64,000 nt of DNA from CAZUSO01 sp964622775 (GCA_964622775.1 CAZUSO010000001.1:1-64000), one strand, 5' to 3'; positions 50,054 to 59,065 are shown, counted from the stretch's first letter. Notes: a model not told the origin generated them from the sequence alone. Made by a program: numbers and translations.

Positions 50054-51180
50054 TTTTCTAAATATTTAGTGAGCACTTCTTTTGACATATCTGCATGTGC
50101 TTCACACCGCATTAAATTTAAGTACAATGCAAACGTTTTCTTGTTGAACCCTTTGATTCCAAGTATACTAAAAATTTTCCAGACTATTTTATTGGGCATA
50201 AAGGAAAGGAATGACCAATGAGTTAAATACGAGTGGTATTTGGAATTTACATAGGCATCCCATTCTTTTACCAGTTTATTTCTGTCGGATATGATGCTGT
50301 TATACCCTTCAATATCTTTCTTTAACCTGTCATATTCGTCATCGCTTACTAAGCTTAAAGCATAAGTTTCCTTTTCCTGCTTAGAAAGCGCATAGCTTGT
50401 GGAAAGGTTTCCCTCATCATCAATCAGGACTTCAAGAATCATTCCATTATACCAGCCTTCGTGTTTGCTTGACTTCGTAAACAAAAAATTTCCGAGACTG
50501 TAAAAGATCGGCGTACCATTATAGGTTTCAAAGCCGTTTAAACAATGCGTATGATGACCGACTACCAGGTCGGCTCCACAATCCGCATAAAACCGGTATT
50601 GGTCCTGCATTCTGAGACTCGGTAAATTATAATATTCATGACCCCCGTGAATAATAACAAAAAGAAAATCAGCCTGCTCTTTTTCTTTTTTTATCTGCCG
50701 AGCATTTTCAATAATATTCAAAGGATTGGCTCCTGATTTGTACCGATCGGCGTTAGCCCATTCATTTTCGGCAAAATTTAAAACAGTAATTCTATGGCCA
50801 TTAACACGGGTTTGACACGGGCGCAGGGCTTCTTCGATATTATTGCCGGCTCCGGTAAAACGGATTCCGTTTTTTTTGCAAAAGCTTATCGTATCCTGCA
50901 ATCCTTCATGACCGTAATCATAAATGTGGTTATTAGCCAATGTAACTAAACCGATATTAAGATGCTTTAAAAATTCCAAAGTCGGTTGTTCGGCGGCCCT
51001 AAGGTGGGGGCCGGTTTTCAGTATCTTTTTCTCCGTAATGGTAACCGGGGATTCCAGGTTCACAATATTCAAATCCGAATTTTGTAATAATTCGACAATA
51101 CTTTTATCTATTCTTTGGGCAGAATAATCCTCTTTTATCACTACATCTCCTGTAATTCTGATAATCGTATTTTTTTTCAT
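50050..51180 (-). CDS. CapA family metallophosphatase-like protein
   Basis: A 376-residue PGA_cap/CapA-like protein of the metallophosphoesterase superfamily. ITGDVVIKED starts the metal site, followed by VNLESPVT, LVTLANNHIYDYGHEGLQDT (near 98), FVIIHGGHEYYN and DLVVGHHTHCLNGFETYNGT with FYSLGNFLF near 215. These are the conserved D, E, N, H positions of the family. CapA takes part in poly-gamma-glutamate capsule synthesis in Bacillus, but in many Gram-negatives the family has other, unresolved capsule roles. No signal peptide is visible, so it is probably cytoplasmic. Paired with the ATP-grasp gene. Confidence 0.85.
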   Translation of the reverse strand: MKKNTIIRITGDVVIKEDYSAQRIDKSIVELLQNSDLNIVNLESPVTITEKKILKTGPHLRAAEQPTLEFLKHLNIGLVTLANNHIYDYGHEGLQDTISFCKKNGIRFTGAGNNIEEALRPCQTRVNGHRITVLNFAENEWANADRYKSGANPLNIIENARQIKKEKEQADFLFVIIHGGHEYYNLPSLRMQDQYRFYADCGADLVVGHHTHCLNGFETYNGTPIFYSLGNFLFTKSSKHEGWYNGMILEVLIDDEGNLSTSYALSKQEKETYALSLVSDDEYDRLKKDIEGYNSIISDRNKLVKEWDAYVNSKYHSYLTHWSFLSFMPNKIVWKIFSILGIKGFNKKTFALYLNLMRCEAHADMSKEVLTKYLEK

Positions 51181-51252
51181 TTCCCGCTATTTTTCAGGTT
51201 AGGCAATCGGCACCTGCTAAATATATCGCACCGAATAATAAACAAATGTCCC

Positions 51253-52245
51253 TTATTTAGTTCTTAAATTACCCCAATACCATTGAGTTGCTTCTTTCAG
51301 CCCCATATCCACTGTATGTGTCGGACGGTACCCCAATAAGTTTTTTGCTTTATCAATGCTTGCTAAGGAGTGCGGAATGTCCCCTGCACGATTCGGGCCG
51401 TATATGGGATCAATTTCAGCGATTTTGGAGTCATATTTACTCAGGTAATTTTTTAAATATTCCAATAATTCATTCAAGGTCGTTCGGCTTCCGGTGGCCG
51501 TGTTGTATATTTGATTTAGTGATTCCGGGTTCTCGGTTTTCAGTGCCAGTAAATTCATCTGAATCACGTTATCTATATAGGTAAAGTCTCTGGAATAATT
51601 GCCATCTCCGTTAATGACCGGTTGCTGATGATTCATTAATTGCATAACAAACTTAGGTATGACGGCGGCATAAGCGCCATCAGGATCTTGTCTTCTTCCA
51701 AAAACATTAAAATACCGAAGCCCTATTGTATCTATGTTATAGATTCTTTTAAAATTATTTGCGTATAGCTCATTGACATATTTGGTAATGGCATAGGGAG
51801 AAAGCGGTTTTCCGATAATATCTTCAATTTTGGGCAGGGTTTCTGAATCTCCATATGTGGAAGAACTGGCTGCATATATAAACCGTTTGACATGACTGTC
51901 CCGCGCCGCAACCAGAACATTAAGGAATCCGGATATATTAACGGCATTAGCGGTAATGGGGTCCGCTATTGACCTGGGCACAGACCCCAAAGCCGCATGG
52001 TGCAAAACATAGTCGGCCCCGTTAGCAATCATTTTACAGGTTTCCAAATCCCGGATATCCCCTTCCACCAACTGAAAGTTCTTATGTGCCAGTAAATGCT
52101 GTACATTCTCTCTTTTCCCGGTCGAAAAATTATCCAAACAGGTCACCCTGCTCCCTTGCCGGATAAGCGCATCGCATAAGTTAGAACCGATAAATCCTGC
52201 ACCACCGGTTATTAATATTCTAGCGTTTTCCAATGTTATTTGCAT
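51253..52245 (-). CDS. NAD-dependent sugar epimerase (UDP-GlcNAc/GlcNAcA 4-epimerase-like, SDR)
   Basis: A 330-residue extended SDR: NAD motif ITGGAGFIGSNL (near residue 11), YAASSSTYGDSETLPK (serine triad near 126), catalytic YAITKYVNELYA (YxxxK near 150), then LRYFNVFGRRQDPDGAYAAV. RYFNVFGRRQDP is strongly like WbpP/Gne-type 4-epimerases that interconvert UDP-GlcNAc and UDP-GalNAc (or acids). It begins 48 bp after the polymerase gene's upstream neighbour region and reads in the same direction as the locus. Exact substrate not provable by eye. Confidence 0.87.
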   Translation of the reverse strand: MQITLENARILITGGAGFIGSNLCDALIRQGSRVTCLDNFSTGKRENVQHLLAHKNFQLVEGDIRDLETCKMIANGADYVLHHAALGSVPRSIADPITANAVNISGFLNVLVAARDSHVKRFIYAASSSTYGDSETLPKIEDIIGKPLSPYAITKYVNELYANNFKRIYNIDTIGLRYFNVFGRRQDPDGAYAAVIPKFVMQLMNHQQPVINGDGNYSRDFTYIDNVIQMNLLALKTENPESLNQIYNTATGSRTTLNELLEYLKNYLSKYDSKIAEIDPIYGPNRAGDIPHSLASIDKAKNLLGYRPTHTVDMGLKEATQWYWGNLRTK

Positions 52246-52292
52246 TATATAATAATTGCTGTTATGAAATTTTCATTTGTCATTTGCACTGA

Positions 52293-53402
52293 TCAGGCAA
52301 GCCTGTAAAATGTATATATTCCTAAAACCAGGAACATTCCGATAAGCGTAATCATTTGGTATTTAGTAATGCCCCTATAATTTAATAAGGGATATGCGAT
52401 CAATATAGGAACCAATATCCAACTGAGTACTCCAAACCGGTCAGAGAAGGAGATGTTCAGGCATAAAAAAAAGAAACAGCTCAGAGCCAGGAACAGCCTG
52501 GAGATAATCCCGTAATATTTATCATGGAACAGCGTGTTGTTGTACACGGACCAGCCTATTACACTCAAATGAAATGTAAGGTTCGACAATTGAAGGCCGG
52601 AAGGCACCTGCGAGGCTTCTCCGGTAGCATAAGTGGATATTCTTTCATTTAATTCAAGCAGCGGGCCGATGACCGGAAAATTTATTAAGCCTAATTTTAA
52701 GTAAGCCATAACTGTGCAAACAAAAAAGGTGGCAAAATATATCCAGTTACTTTTTACAAATAAAACCAAAATCATAAATAAGACTGCAATAAGAGCAGAA
52801 AAATGGAAAGAAATCGCTAAGGTACTACAAACGATAAATAATATGGTATTTTTGAAAGATAAGCGGGTCACATAAGTAGTTGCTAATACAAGAAATGAAA
52901 GGCTGATTCCCTGTCTTAATATATTTATTCCTAAGCTTGTAAAATTCAACAGGCAAACGAATCCGAATAATAGTACGGATTTATTAATCTTTCCAATTCT
53001 GTTTGCGGTTATTACGATCGGCAGAAGATACAATATGGCTATCGTGATTAAATATCCCCGGTCATTGGTAATTTTTGTTGTCAAATAAGTAAAAACATTA
53101 AAAACCGGATCTCTTGATATTACATGTCCCTGTAATGTGCTTTCAATGCTTGATTTTGTCTGCATTTCATGAAATGATCTCAAATATGCCGGCGTATCGG
53201 TACCCACATCCCAACCCCGCAAACCTAATAAGGTAACTGCACCTAAAATAATATAAACACAAAGCAGATTATCATAGGGCCGGGCATACTTATTTTCAAA
53301 ATCAGCATAGAAAATTAAGGGTATCAGCATGAGCATGATACTGACAATAAACAAGAAATATACATTGTAAAACACATCAGGTGTTTGTATCATAATGTTC
53401 AT
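52293..53402 (-). CDS. EpsG-family polysaccharide polymerase (Wzy-like)
   Basis: A 369-residue protein with about ten membrane helices. LRGWDVGTDTPAYLRSFHEM near residue 74 is the EpsG hallmark (R-x4-G-x-DT-x2-Y) in a periplasmic loop; INILRQGISLSFLVLATTYV near 170 is the second conserved EpsG segment. Together with the flippase at 60145 it indicates a Wzx/Wzy-dependent pathway, with lipid-linked repeat units polymerised in the periplasm. It is the only polymerase candidate seen in the locus. Alternative start at Met4. Confidence 0.85.
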   Translation of the reverse strand: MNIMIQTPDVFYNVYFLFIVSIMLMLIPLIFYADFENKYARPYDNLLCVYIILGAVTLLGLRGWDVGTDTPAYLRSFHEMQTKSSIESTLQGHVISRDPVFNVFTYLTTKITNDRGYLITIAILYLLPIVITANRIGKINKSVLLFGFVCLLNFTSLGINILRQGISLSFLVLATTYVTRLSFKNTILFIVCSTLAISFHFSALIAVLFMILVLFVKSNWIYFATFFVCTVMAYLKLGLINFPVIGPLLELNERISTYATGEASQVPSGLQLSNLTFHLSVIGWSVYNNTLFHDKYYGIISRLFLALSCFFFLCLNISFSDRFGVLSWILVPILIAYPLLNYRGITKYQMITLIGMFLVLGIYTFYRLA

Positions 53403-53533
53403 GCTTTAAGCTTATTTTCCTGCCTGCAAAGATACCAGAAACCGTATTACCCGTCACCCCCGGTTTAAGGTATGGCATAAAAGGAGGCAAAGCCGGGTTG
53501 CTTTTCTTCTCCTATTATTGAGATTATATTAGG

Positions 53534-54412
53534 TTATGACATTGTCCGGCCTAATAAACACTTCCATGCCGCCTTCAAAAACAAGGGGATTTGAGGCAAA
53601 TTATCCTGGCCCCTTCTCAATAATAATCGCCTAACCGCTTTTGCCGCACTTTTCAAATAGTGGAGCACTCCTACATATTTGTATCGGGGATTCTTTTCAA
53701 TGCTCAGATACAGGAGGTTGTCTTTAATGCCGTTTTTCAAATTATACAACTTGCTTTTAGAGCTATGGGCTCCACCTCTGTGAATACGATATACCCCCGA
53801 AACAAAGGGCAGCACCACTCCGCCCCCTTCCGAAACAAGCGAACGCCATAATGCTTTATCCGCAAAGTGATATTTTGAAAAATCTCCGTGGATTACCCCG
53901 ATATTTTTAAATACAGAAGTCAGGGTATAAATGGGATTATATTTAATTAAGGTCTCCTGATCGAAAAAGAAGGGCGCTCCGGGAATTGGCTTTTGGTTAA
54001 ATGTTCCGTTTTTAAGCGTTTGCATATACGTTCCACATAAGGAAATATGCGAATGCTTTTCCATAAAATCAACCTGCTTCTGTAGCTTCAAAGGATCTGT
54101 CCAATAGTCGTCGCCTTCACAGAGGGCTATATATTTGCCCTTAGCGGCATTAAATACAATTTTTGTTACCCTCCCTTTTTCCTGTGTATATTGATTTTCT
54201 GTTTGGTATATTGGCTTAAACAAACCGGGAAACCTTGCCTCATATTCTCTAATAATAGCAGCCGTATCGTCTGTGGATGCATCATCATGCATAACGATTT
54301 CAAAAGGGAAATCGGTCTTTTGCATTACAAAGCCGTCCAAAGCCTCACGAATATATTTTTCGTGGTTATAAGCCAAACAAATTATAGAAACAACAGGCTT
54401 CATTATAATCAC
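53534..54412 (-). CDS. Glycosyltransferase, GT2 family
   Basis: A 292-residue inverting GT-A enzyme. VVSIICLAYNHEKYIREAL starts the fold, FPFEIVMHDDASTDDTAAII follows, and the DxD-like motif is CEGDDYWTDPLKLQKQVDFM near residue 98. It matches the common Bacteroidota capsule GT2 type (HDDASTD plus CEGDDYWTDP). The C-terminus carries basic residues that may contact the membrane. It is linked by a 4-bp overlap to the NeuD-like acyltransferase gene, so the acylated sugar may be its donor or acceptor. About 130 bp of intergenic sequence follows before the polymerase gene. Confidence 0.88.
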   Translation of the reverse strand: MIIMKPVVSIICLAYNHEKYIREALDGFVMQKTDFPFEIVMHDDASTDDTAAIIREYEARFPGLFKPIYQTENQYTQEKGRVTKIVFNAAKGKYIALCEGDDYWTDPLKLQKQVDFMEKHSHISLCGTYMQTLKNGTFNQKPIPGAPFFFDQETLIKYNPIYTLTSVFKNIGVIHGDFSKYHFADKALWRSLVSEGGGVVLPFVSGVYRIHRGGAHSSKSKLYNLKNGIKDNLLYLSIEKNPRYKYVGVLHYLKSAAKAVRRLLLRRGQDNLPQIPLFLKAAWKCLLGRTMS

Positions 54413-55077
54413 AGCGGCTTTATGTTTTTAATAAATTCTTTAGCAGGATTACCAAATACTTTTGTATTGGAATTAATGCTCTTTACAACATTAGATGCCA
54501 TTCCAACAAAACAAAAATCACCGATTTTTATATAATTGTTATATGATGAATTCAGGCCTAAAAAATTGGCTTTACCTATAACATTATTACTGCCTATAAC
54601 ATTATGTGCTGCAACAAAGTTATAATCTCCAAGCTGCGTATCATGACCGATCAGTGAATTGGAGTGTATGGTACAATGGTTGGCTATTACAGCATTTGAA
54701 TTGATTACACAATTGGCCATTACGGCCGTGCCAAAGCCGATTGTTGCACTTTCCGAAATCACAACGGAAGGATGAATAAAAGTAGCAAATCTATTAAGCG
54801 GTATTTGATAGGAAAGCAGCAAATCTATTCTTTCTTTCATTAAATCCGGCCTATAGAGTTGGTAGATGAACTTAACGTCCCCGGCATCTTTATACTTTTC
54901 ATATACTTCGCGGGTTTTGGATACTATGGGAAAGCCCGCTATTTCACTGCCGTATGATTCATCATCAAAAGCAAAGCCTAATAATGCTACATCAGCGCCT
55001 CTTTTTTGAGCATCATAAATCTGTTCTGCAACTACAACAGCGCTGCCTTTTCCACCAATTATAATAATTTTATCCAT
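54409..55077 (-). CDS. NeuD-like sugar acyltransferase (hexapeptide repeat)
   Basis: A 222-residue protein: N-terminal domain IIIGGKGSAVVVAEQIYDAQ, then a left-handed beta-helix from about residue 105 (SVVISESATIGFGTAVMANC, VINSNAVIANHCTIHSNSL, IGHDTQLGDYNFVAAHNVIG). The catalytic histidine is probably in NHCTIHSNSLIGHD. Relatives acylate amino sugars using acyl-CoA. It overlaps the CoA-ester lyase gene by 8 bp and the GT2 gene by 4 bp, so it is coupled to enzymes that could make an unusual acyl-CoA. That suggests it transfers a non-acetyl group, but this is inference. Confidence 0.8.
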   Translation of the reverse strand: MDKIIIIGGKGSAVVVAEQIYDAQKRGADVALLGFAFDDESYGSEIAGFPIVSKTREVYEKYKDAGDVKFIYQLYRPDLMKERIDLLLSYQIPLNRFATFIHPSVVISESATIGFGTAVMANCVINSNAVIANHCTIHSNSLIGHDTQLGDYNFVAAHNVIGSNNVIGKANFLGLNSSYNNYIKIGDFCFVGMASNVVKSINSNTKVFGNPAKEFIKNIKPL

Positions 55078-55957
55078 GCTTATTGGTTATCTTGTCGTGT
55101 TTCTTTAGAATTTTATTCGCTTTTAATACAAACGGCGGCCCTACAAATTTTCCATTCATAATGGCTACTCCCTGATTATGCTCTCTGGCTTCTTTATCTA
55201 ACCGTAAAATCTCTCTGGCTTCATAAACATCTTGCTCTGATGGGGAAAAATACCGGTGAACCAAAGGTAACTCAATCGGGTTCAGGCAAAGCATTCCCTC
55301 AAAACCTAATTTTTTGGACAAAATCAGGTTTTTTTCTAAATCTTCCAAATCCTTAACCCTCACGTGAACCGTATCAACAGGAATAACTTTACAGGCTCTT
55401 GCAGCCATGGCGATTATATTCCTGGCAACAAACAGGCTTTCGTGCTCTAAATCGTGCTGCCCTTCCAAATCAGCAATAAAGTCTTCCGAACCATAAGCAA
55501 TAGCAACCACTCTCGAAGAAGCGTTGCATATATCCTGTGCATTCAAAACAGCGGAAGCCGTTTCGATAAGCGGGATAATTTTAAATGTTCCGACGGGGAT
55601 TTCCTTTTCGTATTCTATGGTTTCCAGCAATTTATCAAAGAAATAAATGTCTTCTCCTTTTTTGGCTTTCGGATACATAAATCCCGTAATTCCATTAATA
55701 GTAAGTTGAAAAACATCTTTGAGTAATTGTCCGCTTTCTCTGTCATTTATTCTCGGAAAAATCACCTTTCCTTTAAAGGAGCCTTCCAAAACCATTTTTA
55801 CAACTAAATCCCGCGCCTTTTGTTTGTTTTCAACGGGCTGTACGGAGTCCTCTATGTCAAAAAGTAAAACATCCGCAACCGTCTTTACTGCGCTGTCCAT
55901 CAGTTTCCGGTTATGCGCCGGGACGAACAACAAGCTTCTCATCAAATATTCGGTCAT
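55070..55957 (-). CDS. HpcH/HpaI (CitE-like) CoA-ester lyase
   Basis: A 295-residue TIM-barrel lyase. RSLLFVPAHNRKLMDSAVKT (residues 8-27) carries the conserved substrate arginine; LLFDIEDSVQPVENKQKARD has the metal-binding D/E; IPLIETASAVLNAQDICN has the second metal glutamate; AIAYGSEDFIADLEGQ follows, and LCLNPIELPLVHRYFSP and NQGVAIMNGKFVGPPFV complete the family pattern. Members reversibly condense acetyl- or propionyl-CoA with glyoxylate or related acids (malyl-CoA, citramalyl-CoA, methylmalyl-CoA). It overlaps the MaoC gene by 4 bp and lies inside a polysaccharide locus, unusual for a central-carbon enzyme. Confidence 0.85.
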   Translation of the reverse strand: MTEYLMRSLLFVPAHNRKLMDSAVKTVADVLLFDIEDSVQPVENKQKARDLVVKMVLEGSFKGKVIFPRINDRESGQLLKDVFQLTINGITGFMYPKAKKGEDIYFFDKLLETIEYEKEIPVGTFKIIPLIETASAVLNAQDICNASSRVVAIAYGSEDFIADLEGQHDLEHESLFVARNIIAMAARACKVIPVDTVHVRVKDLEDLEKNLILSKKLGFEGMLCLNPIELPLVHRYFSPSEQDVYEAREILRLDKEAREHNQGVAIMNGKFVGPPFVLKANKILKKHDKITNKHG

Positions 55958-56415
55958 ACCGCTGATTTTTTAGGAATTAAAACTTTTCTTCTGAAGCTCA
56001 ATACACTTTCTCCCCTTTGATTGTAAGCAATCGTTTCTACATAAACCACACCCCTGCTTTTCCCTGAAGTTTCCCACTTATCAAGGATTTCCGTTTTTGC
56101 ATAAATCGTATCATTAATAAAAACAGGGCCTAAATGTTTTACCGATTCATATTCCAGGTTGGCAACCGCTTTTCCGCTAATATCCGGAACCGTCATTCCA
56201 ACCACCAGGCTGAAAACCAAAGTGCCCACCACCAAAATCTGTTTATGCTGATTTCGGGTACAATATTCCAAATTAAGATGAACCGGGTGGTGGTTCATCG
56301 TAAGCAAGCTGAACAAATTATTATCACTTTCAAAAATAGTTTTTGAAAGTGAATGTTCCACCATCTCTCCTACGGTAAAATCTTCGTAATAATTGCCTAA
56401 ATTACTTGTTTTCAT
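55954..56415 (-). CDS. MaoC-like hydratase/dehydratase
   Basis: About 153 residues from the ATG at 56415 (MKTSNLGNYYEDF); the frame opens at 56445. A hot-dog fold: NYYEDFTVGEMVEHSLSKTI, then the active-site region LTMNHHPVHLNLEYCTRNQ with the catalytic N/H pair, and GTLVFSLVVGMTVPDISG. FSLLTMNHHPVH is like the mesaconyl-CoA or enoyl-CoA hydratases of the R-specific type. It is sandwiched between two CoA-ester lyase genes, overlapping each by a few bases. The three together could make or dehydrate a hydroxy-acyl-CoA. Chemistry beyond that is not visible. Confidence 0.83.
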   Translation of the reverse strand: MKTSNLGNYYEDFTVGEMVEHSLSKTIFESDNNLFSLLTMNHHPVHLNLEYCTRNQHKQILVVGTLVFSLVVGMTVPDISGKAVANLEYESVKHLGPVFINDTIYAKTEILDKWETSGKSRGVVYVETIAYNQRGESVLSFRRKVLIPKKSAV

Positions 56416-57214
56416 AATACTTAATGATTTTTTGAGCTTTAGCAATATGCGGTCTTTCTATGATTTGCCCGTCTAAAACAATCGGGTTAAATTCCCGGGC
56501 ACTTCCTGCTTTTTCCAGTTCGTTTGTTACTTTTTTCGCCCAGGTTAAATCTTCTTCAGCATACAAAGATATTGATTTGAACAGCTCAGCCTGCCAGGGA
56601 TGAATAAGAAATTTTGCATCGTACCCTTTTCTAAACCCGTCAATTATTTCGTTTTTATATGAATTATCATCTTTCAATTCCATTGAGGCAATATCAATCG
56701 CTTTTATGTTTATCATCCGGGCTAAGTATAAAATCTGAAGCCTGACATATTCTAAGTTTTTGAGATCGTGAACGCCTCCAACCTCTGCCATAAAATCATG
56801 GCTTCCGCTTCCGATTCCTGAAAACACGACTTCATATTTCAGCAAAACCTCTTTTACTTCCAAAAAGAACCTTGTTGTTTCTACCAACAAAATGATCTTC
56901 AAGCCGGAATCTTCTTTACCGGAAATTATAGCATCAAAATCAGATCCTTTTTGAATTTTTGGGAAAACAAATTTTCTAAATCCGTTTTCATACAATCGGT
57001 TGAAGAAAAAGATGTCCAGCTCTTCTTTTTCATTGTACAAAGGAACCCGGATATAAAATTGCGTATAATAAAAGCCGGATTTCAACTGTGCTAAAATTTG
57101 CCCTCTTTCGGAAAATTTAACCGAGTCTTCTAGATCAATAATGATTTCTGAAACATTCAAATTACGGATGTCCGGTATTTTATGCAAGCGGTTGCCCGGA
57201 ACAAAAAAAAACAT
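56402..57214 (-). CDS. CitE-like CoA-ester lyase, divergent
   Basis: A 270-residue homologue of the lyase at 55070, shorter and more divergent. FFFVPGNRLHKIPDIRNLNV starts it, with SEIIIDLEDSVKFSERGQIL, LKIILLVETTRFFLEVKEVL and SGIGSGSHDFMAEVGGVHDL. Where most relatives have GSEDF, this one has GSHDF, so one acidic residue of the usual pattern is changed. Metal and substrate positions (R-like NR, D/E in DLEDSV, E in LLVETT) are otherwise present. It may be a partner subunit, a second lyase with other specificity, or a thioesterase (some family members hydrolyse the CoA-ester). First of the overlapping four-gene block. Confidence 0.75.
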   Translation of the reverse strand: MFFFVPGNRLHKIPDIRNLNVSEIIIDLEDSVKFSERGQILAQLKSGFYYTQFYIRVPLYNEKEELDIFFFNRLYENGFRKFVFPKIQKGSDFDAIISGKEDSGLKIILLVETTRFFLEVKEVLLKYEVVFSGIGSGSHDFMAEVGGVHDLKNLEYVRLQILYLARMINIKAIDIASMELKDDNSYKNEIIDGFRKGYDAKFLIHPWQAELFKSISLYAEEDLTWAKKVTNELEKAGSAREFNPIVLDGQIIERPHIAKAQKIIKYYENK

Positions 57215-57288
57215 TCCATTGTTTATAAAATTTTATGCGTTGAAAAAACCAATAACATCAAATTTCAGGGTTTGGGTTGAGTTAATAA

Positions 57289-58254
57289 TTAGTCCGTATT
57301 GGCATTTATAACTTTAATTATATATTCTGCTTCTTTTATTCCATACCGCTGATCAATGGGGAGCGCTATAATTTCTTTCGCTAAATTATATGCATTTTTG
57401 TCTGGTGTACACCAGTCTAAAACATTCGGCCAATACGTAGGGGAATAGATTCTTTTTGAAATAAGTTTTTGTTTCAGTTGTTCCGGGTTCTTTATTCTAA
57501 AGGGATAAACCATCGGAACATCATGGGTCTTTAAGTCTGTTTTTAACTCATTCCTGTCTTTTAAAGCTTGGTGCAGAAACTGAAAGTTTGCTCTTCTTTT
57601 TTCTTTAACCTCTTCAAAATTAACCGACTCCAATAAGGCTTTCGTTAATTTTGACATTGTTTTAATCGGAAGATGGTTCAATTTTTCCTCGTTCGCTTTA
57701 AAATCATCATAGCCTTCTTCTGCCGACCCGTCTGTTCTTTTAATCAAATGAGCACACCGTTCGTCACTTCGATCCGTTTCCGGTTTTTCTTTTAATGGAG
57801 TATCAATAGAAAGCAGGCCGCCATCCGGGATTCCGATAAATTTTCTCGGCGAATAAAAGGTATCAACATTCATTTTCGGTTCACTAAACAAGGCCTGTGC
57901 ATTATCAACAATTACATTTCTGGCATATAATGCAATGATGCTATTGATATGCGCTGTCTTAATGCCAAAATAATTGGTCACCAGAACTCCTTCGTTTTCT
58001 TTCAAAGACCGGAAATCAAAAACGGCTTCTAATTGATGGTTAACATCATAAAATCCAATCTCTATTTGTAATTTACTTAGCGGTTCAAGTAAAACATCAC
58101 AGGTAAAGTAAGGAATAAATACTTTTTTGTACCTCCTTGTTCTTAAAATATATTCAAAAGCATTTCTTCCTGTATTCAAATGAATTAGATCAGGATAAAT
58201 ACTCCTGGAATCCTTTTTCAGCTCTAAACCAAAATATCCGCCAATTGCTTCCAT
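57289..58254 (-). CDS. DegT/DnrJ-like PLP aminotransferase homologue
   Basis: About 321 residues from the ATG at 58254 (MEAIGGYFGLELKKD); the frame opens at 58293. LIHLNTGRNAFEYILRTRRY starts a fold-type I domain, VIVDNAQALF has the PLP-ring aspartate, and TFYSPRKFIGIPDGGLLSI has the expected PLP lysine. It is shorter and more divergent than the two other aminotransferases in the locus, and similar genes of Bacteroidota surface-polysaccharide loci are annotated only as hypothetical or DegT-like. It probably aminates a keto-sugar; a function in sugar recognition without catalysis cannot be excluded. Confidence 0.7.
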   Translation of the reverse strand: MEAIGGYFGLELKKDSRSIYPDLIHLNTGRNAFEYILRTRRYKKVFIPYFTCDVLLEPLSKLQIEIGFYDVNHQLEAVFDFRSLKENEGVLVTNYFGIKTAHINSIIALYARNVIVDNAQALFSEPKMNVDTFYSPRKFIGIPDGGLLSIDTPLKEKPETDRSDERCAHLIKRTDGSAEEGYDDFKANEEKLNHLPIKTMSKLTKALLESVNFEEVKEKRRANFQFLHQALKDRNELKTDLKTHDVPMVYPFRIKNPEQLKQKLISKRIYSPTYWPNVLDWCTPDKNAYNLAKEIIALPIDQRYGIKEAEYIIKVINANTD

Positions 58255-58355
58255 CCCTATTGTTATGTAAAATATGCCAAGACCCGTTACCACTGCGAAT
58301 GTGCTAATAATTATCCGGGCATTTGCGGTTATTGATTAACAGAATATGCTTAATG

Positions 58356-59060
58356 CTATATCAATTTATAGTTATCCAACATTTCTTTTATTTCTTTTTT
58401 CGAATTAAACATCAAAATATCTATAATAGAAAGTCCGGATACAAACGCATTATTAAATTGCTTATACTCCACCGGCTGGGACTGAACAAAGTTTAACAAT
58501 ATCCCGTGTTTATTAAAATAGTCTTTTTCATATAATTCCATCCCGCCAATGGGGTTGATATAATGCCCTGAGTCCAGGGCTTTGCATATCGCGATGATGC
58601 GGTCTGCCTTTACCGCGTCTTTTGTAAAAGGAAAATCAACAGACGAAATTCTGAAATCAACCGGAATCTCAAGATACCGGACAATCGTTCTAATGCTGCA
58701 TTCGGCTAAGTCTGCAATCCGGGTGGTGTCCGTATTTAAGATGGTTTCAATCATTGCAGCCACCGGTTCAAAAAAGGGCGCTTTCTTATAAGCCTGCTTC
58801 AGCGTTTTATTTAGTTTTTTAAACTCCGGACGCTTATTATCAAATTCCGTTTCGTTGATTTGTTTATTCGGGCTTATTTGACTACAGGGCACAGTCAGAA
58901 AGAAATCGCGACCGTTCAGTAAAATACGGTTCCTGTTTATCCACCCTCCTTTGATATAATTTACATCATCATAAAAAACAAAGGTATCAACAGCATTGAT
59001 TAACTGGAAATAGCCCAGGTAAGGAAACAGATAGGGCTGCATTATGGCCGTCTTCTTCAT
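58356..59060 (-). CDS. WbqC family protein
   Basis: About 234 residues from the ATG at 59060 (MKKTAIMQPYLFPYLGYFQL); the frame opens at 59096. The opening IMQPYLFPYLGYFQLINAVD, then FVFYDDVNYIKGGWINRNRI, LNGRDFFLTVPC and a C-terminal FNKHGILLNFVQSQPVEYKQ match the WbqC family, with the QPYLFPYLGY and INRN motifs. WbqC-like proteins occur in O-antigen and capsule loci, commonly near 4-amino-sugar genes, and may act in acylation or glycine-type modification; the mechanism is not settled. Lies 5 bp after the VioA-like gene. Confidence 0.85.
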   Translation of the reverse strand: MKKTAIMQPYLFPYLGYFQLINAVDTFVFYDDVNYIKGGWINRNRILLNGRDFFLTVPCSQISPNKQINETEFDNKRPEFKKLNKTLKQAYKKAPFFEPVAAMIETILNTDTTRIADLAECSIRTIVRYLEIPVDFRISSVDFPFTKDAVKADRIIAICKALDSGHYINPIGGMELYEKDYFNKHGILLNFVQSQPVEYKQFNNAFVSGLSIIDILMFNSKKEIKEMLDNYKLI

Positions 59061-59065
59061 ATTCT

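Noticed and set aside
55070..57214. CitE-like lyases as citrate lyase subunits
   Set aside because: The citrate lyase alpha and gamma (acyl carrier) subunits are missing; the surrounding genes are for polysaccharide synthesis.
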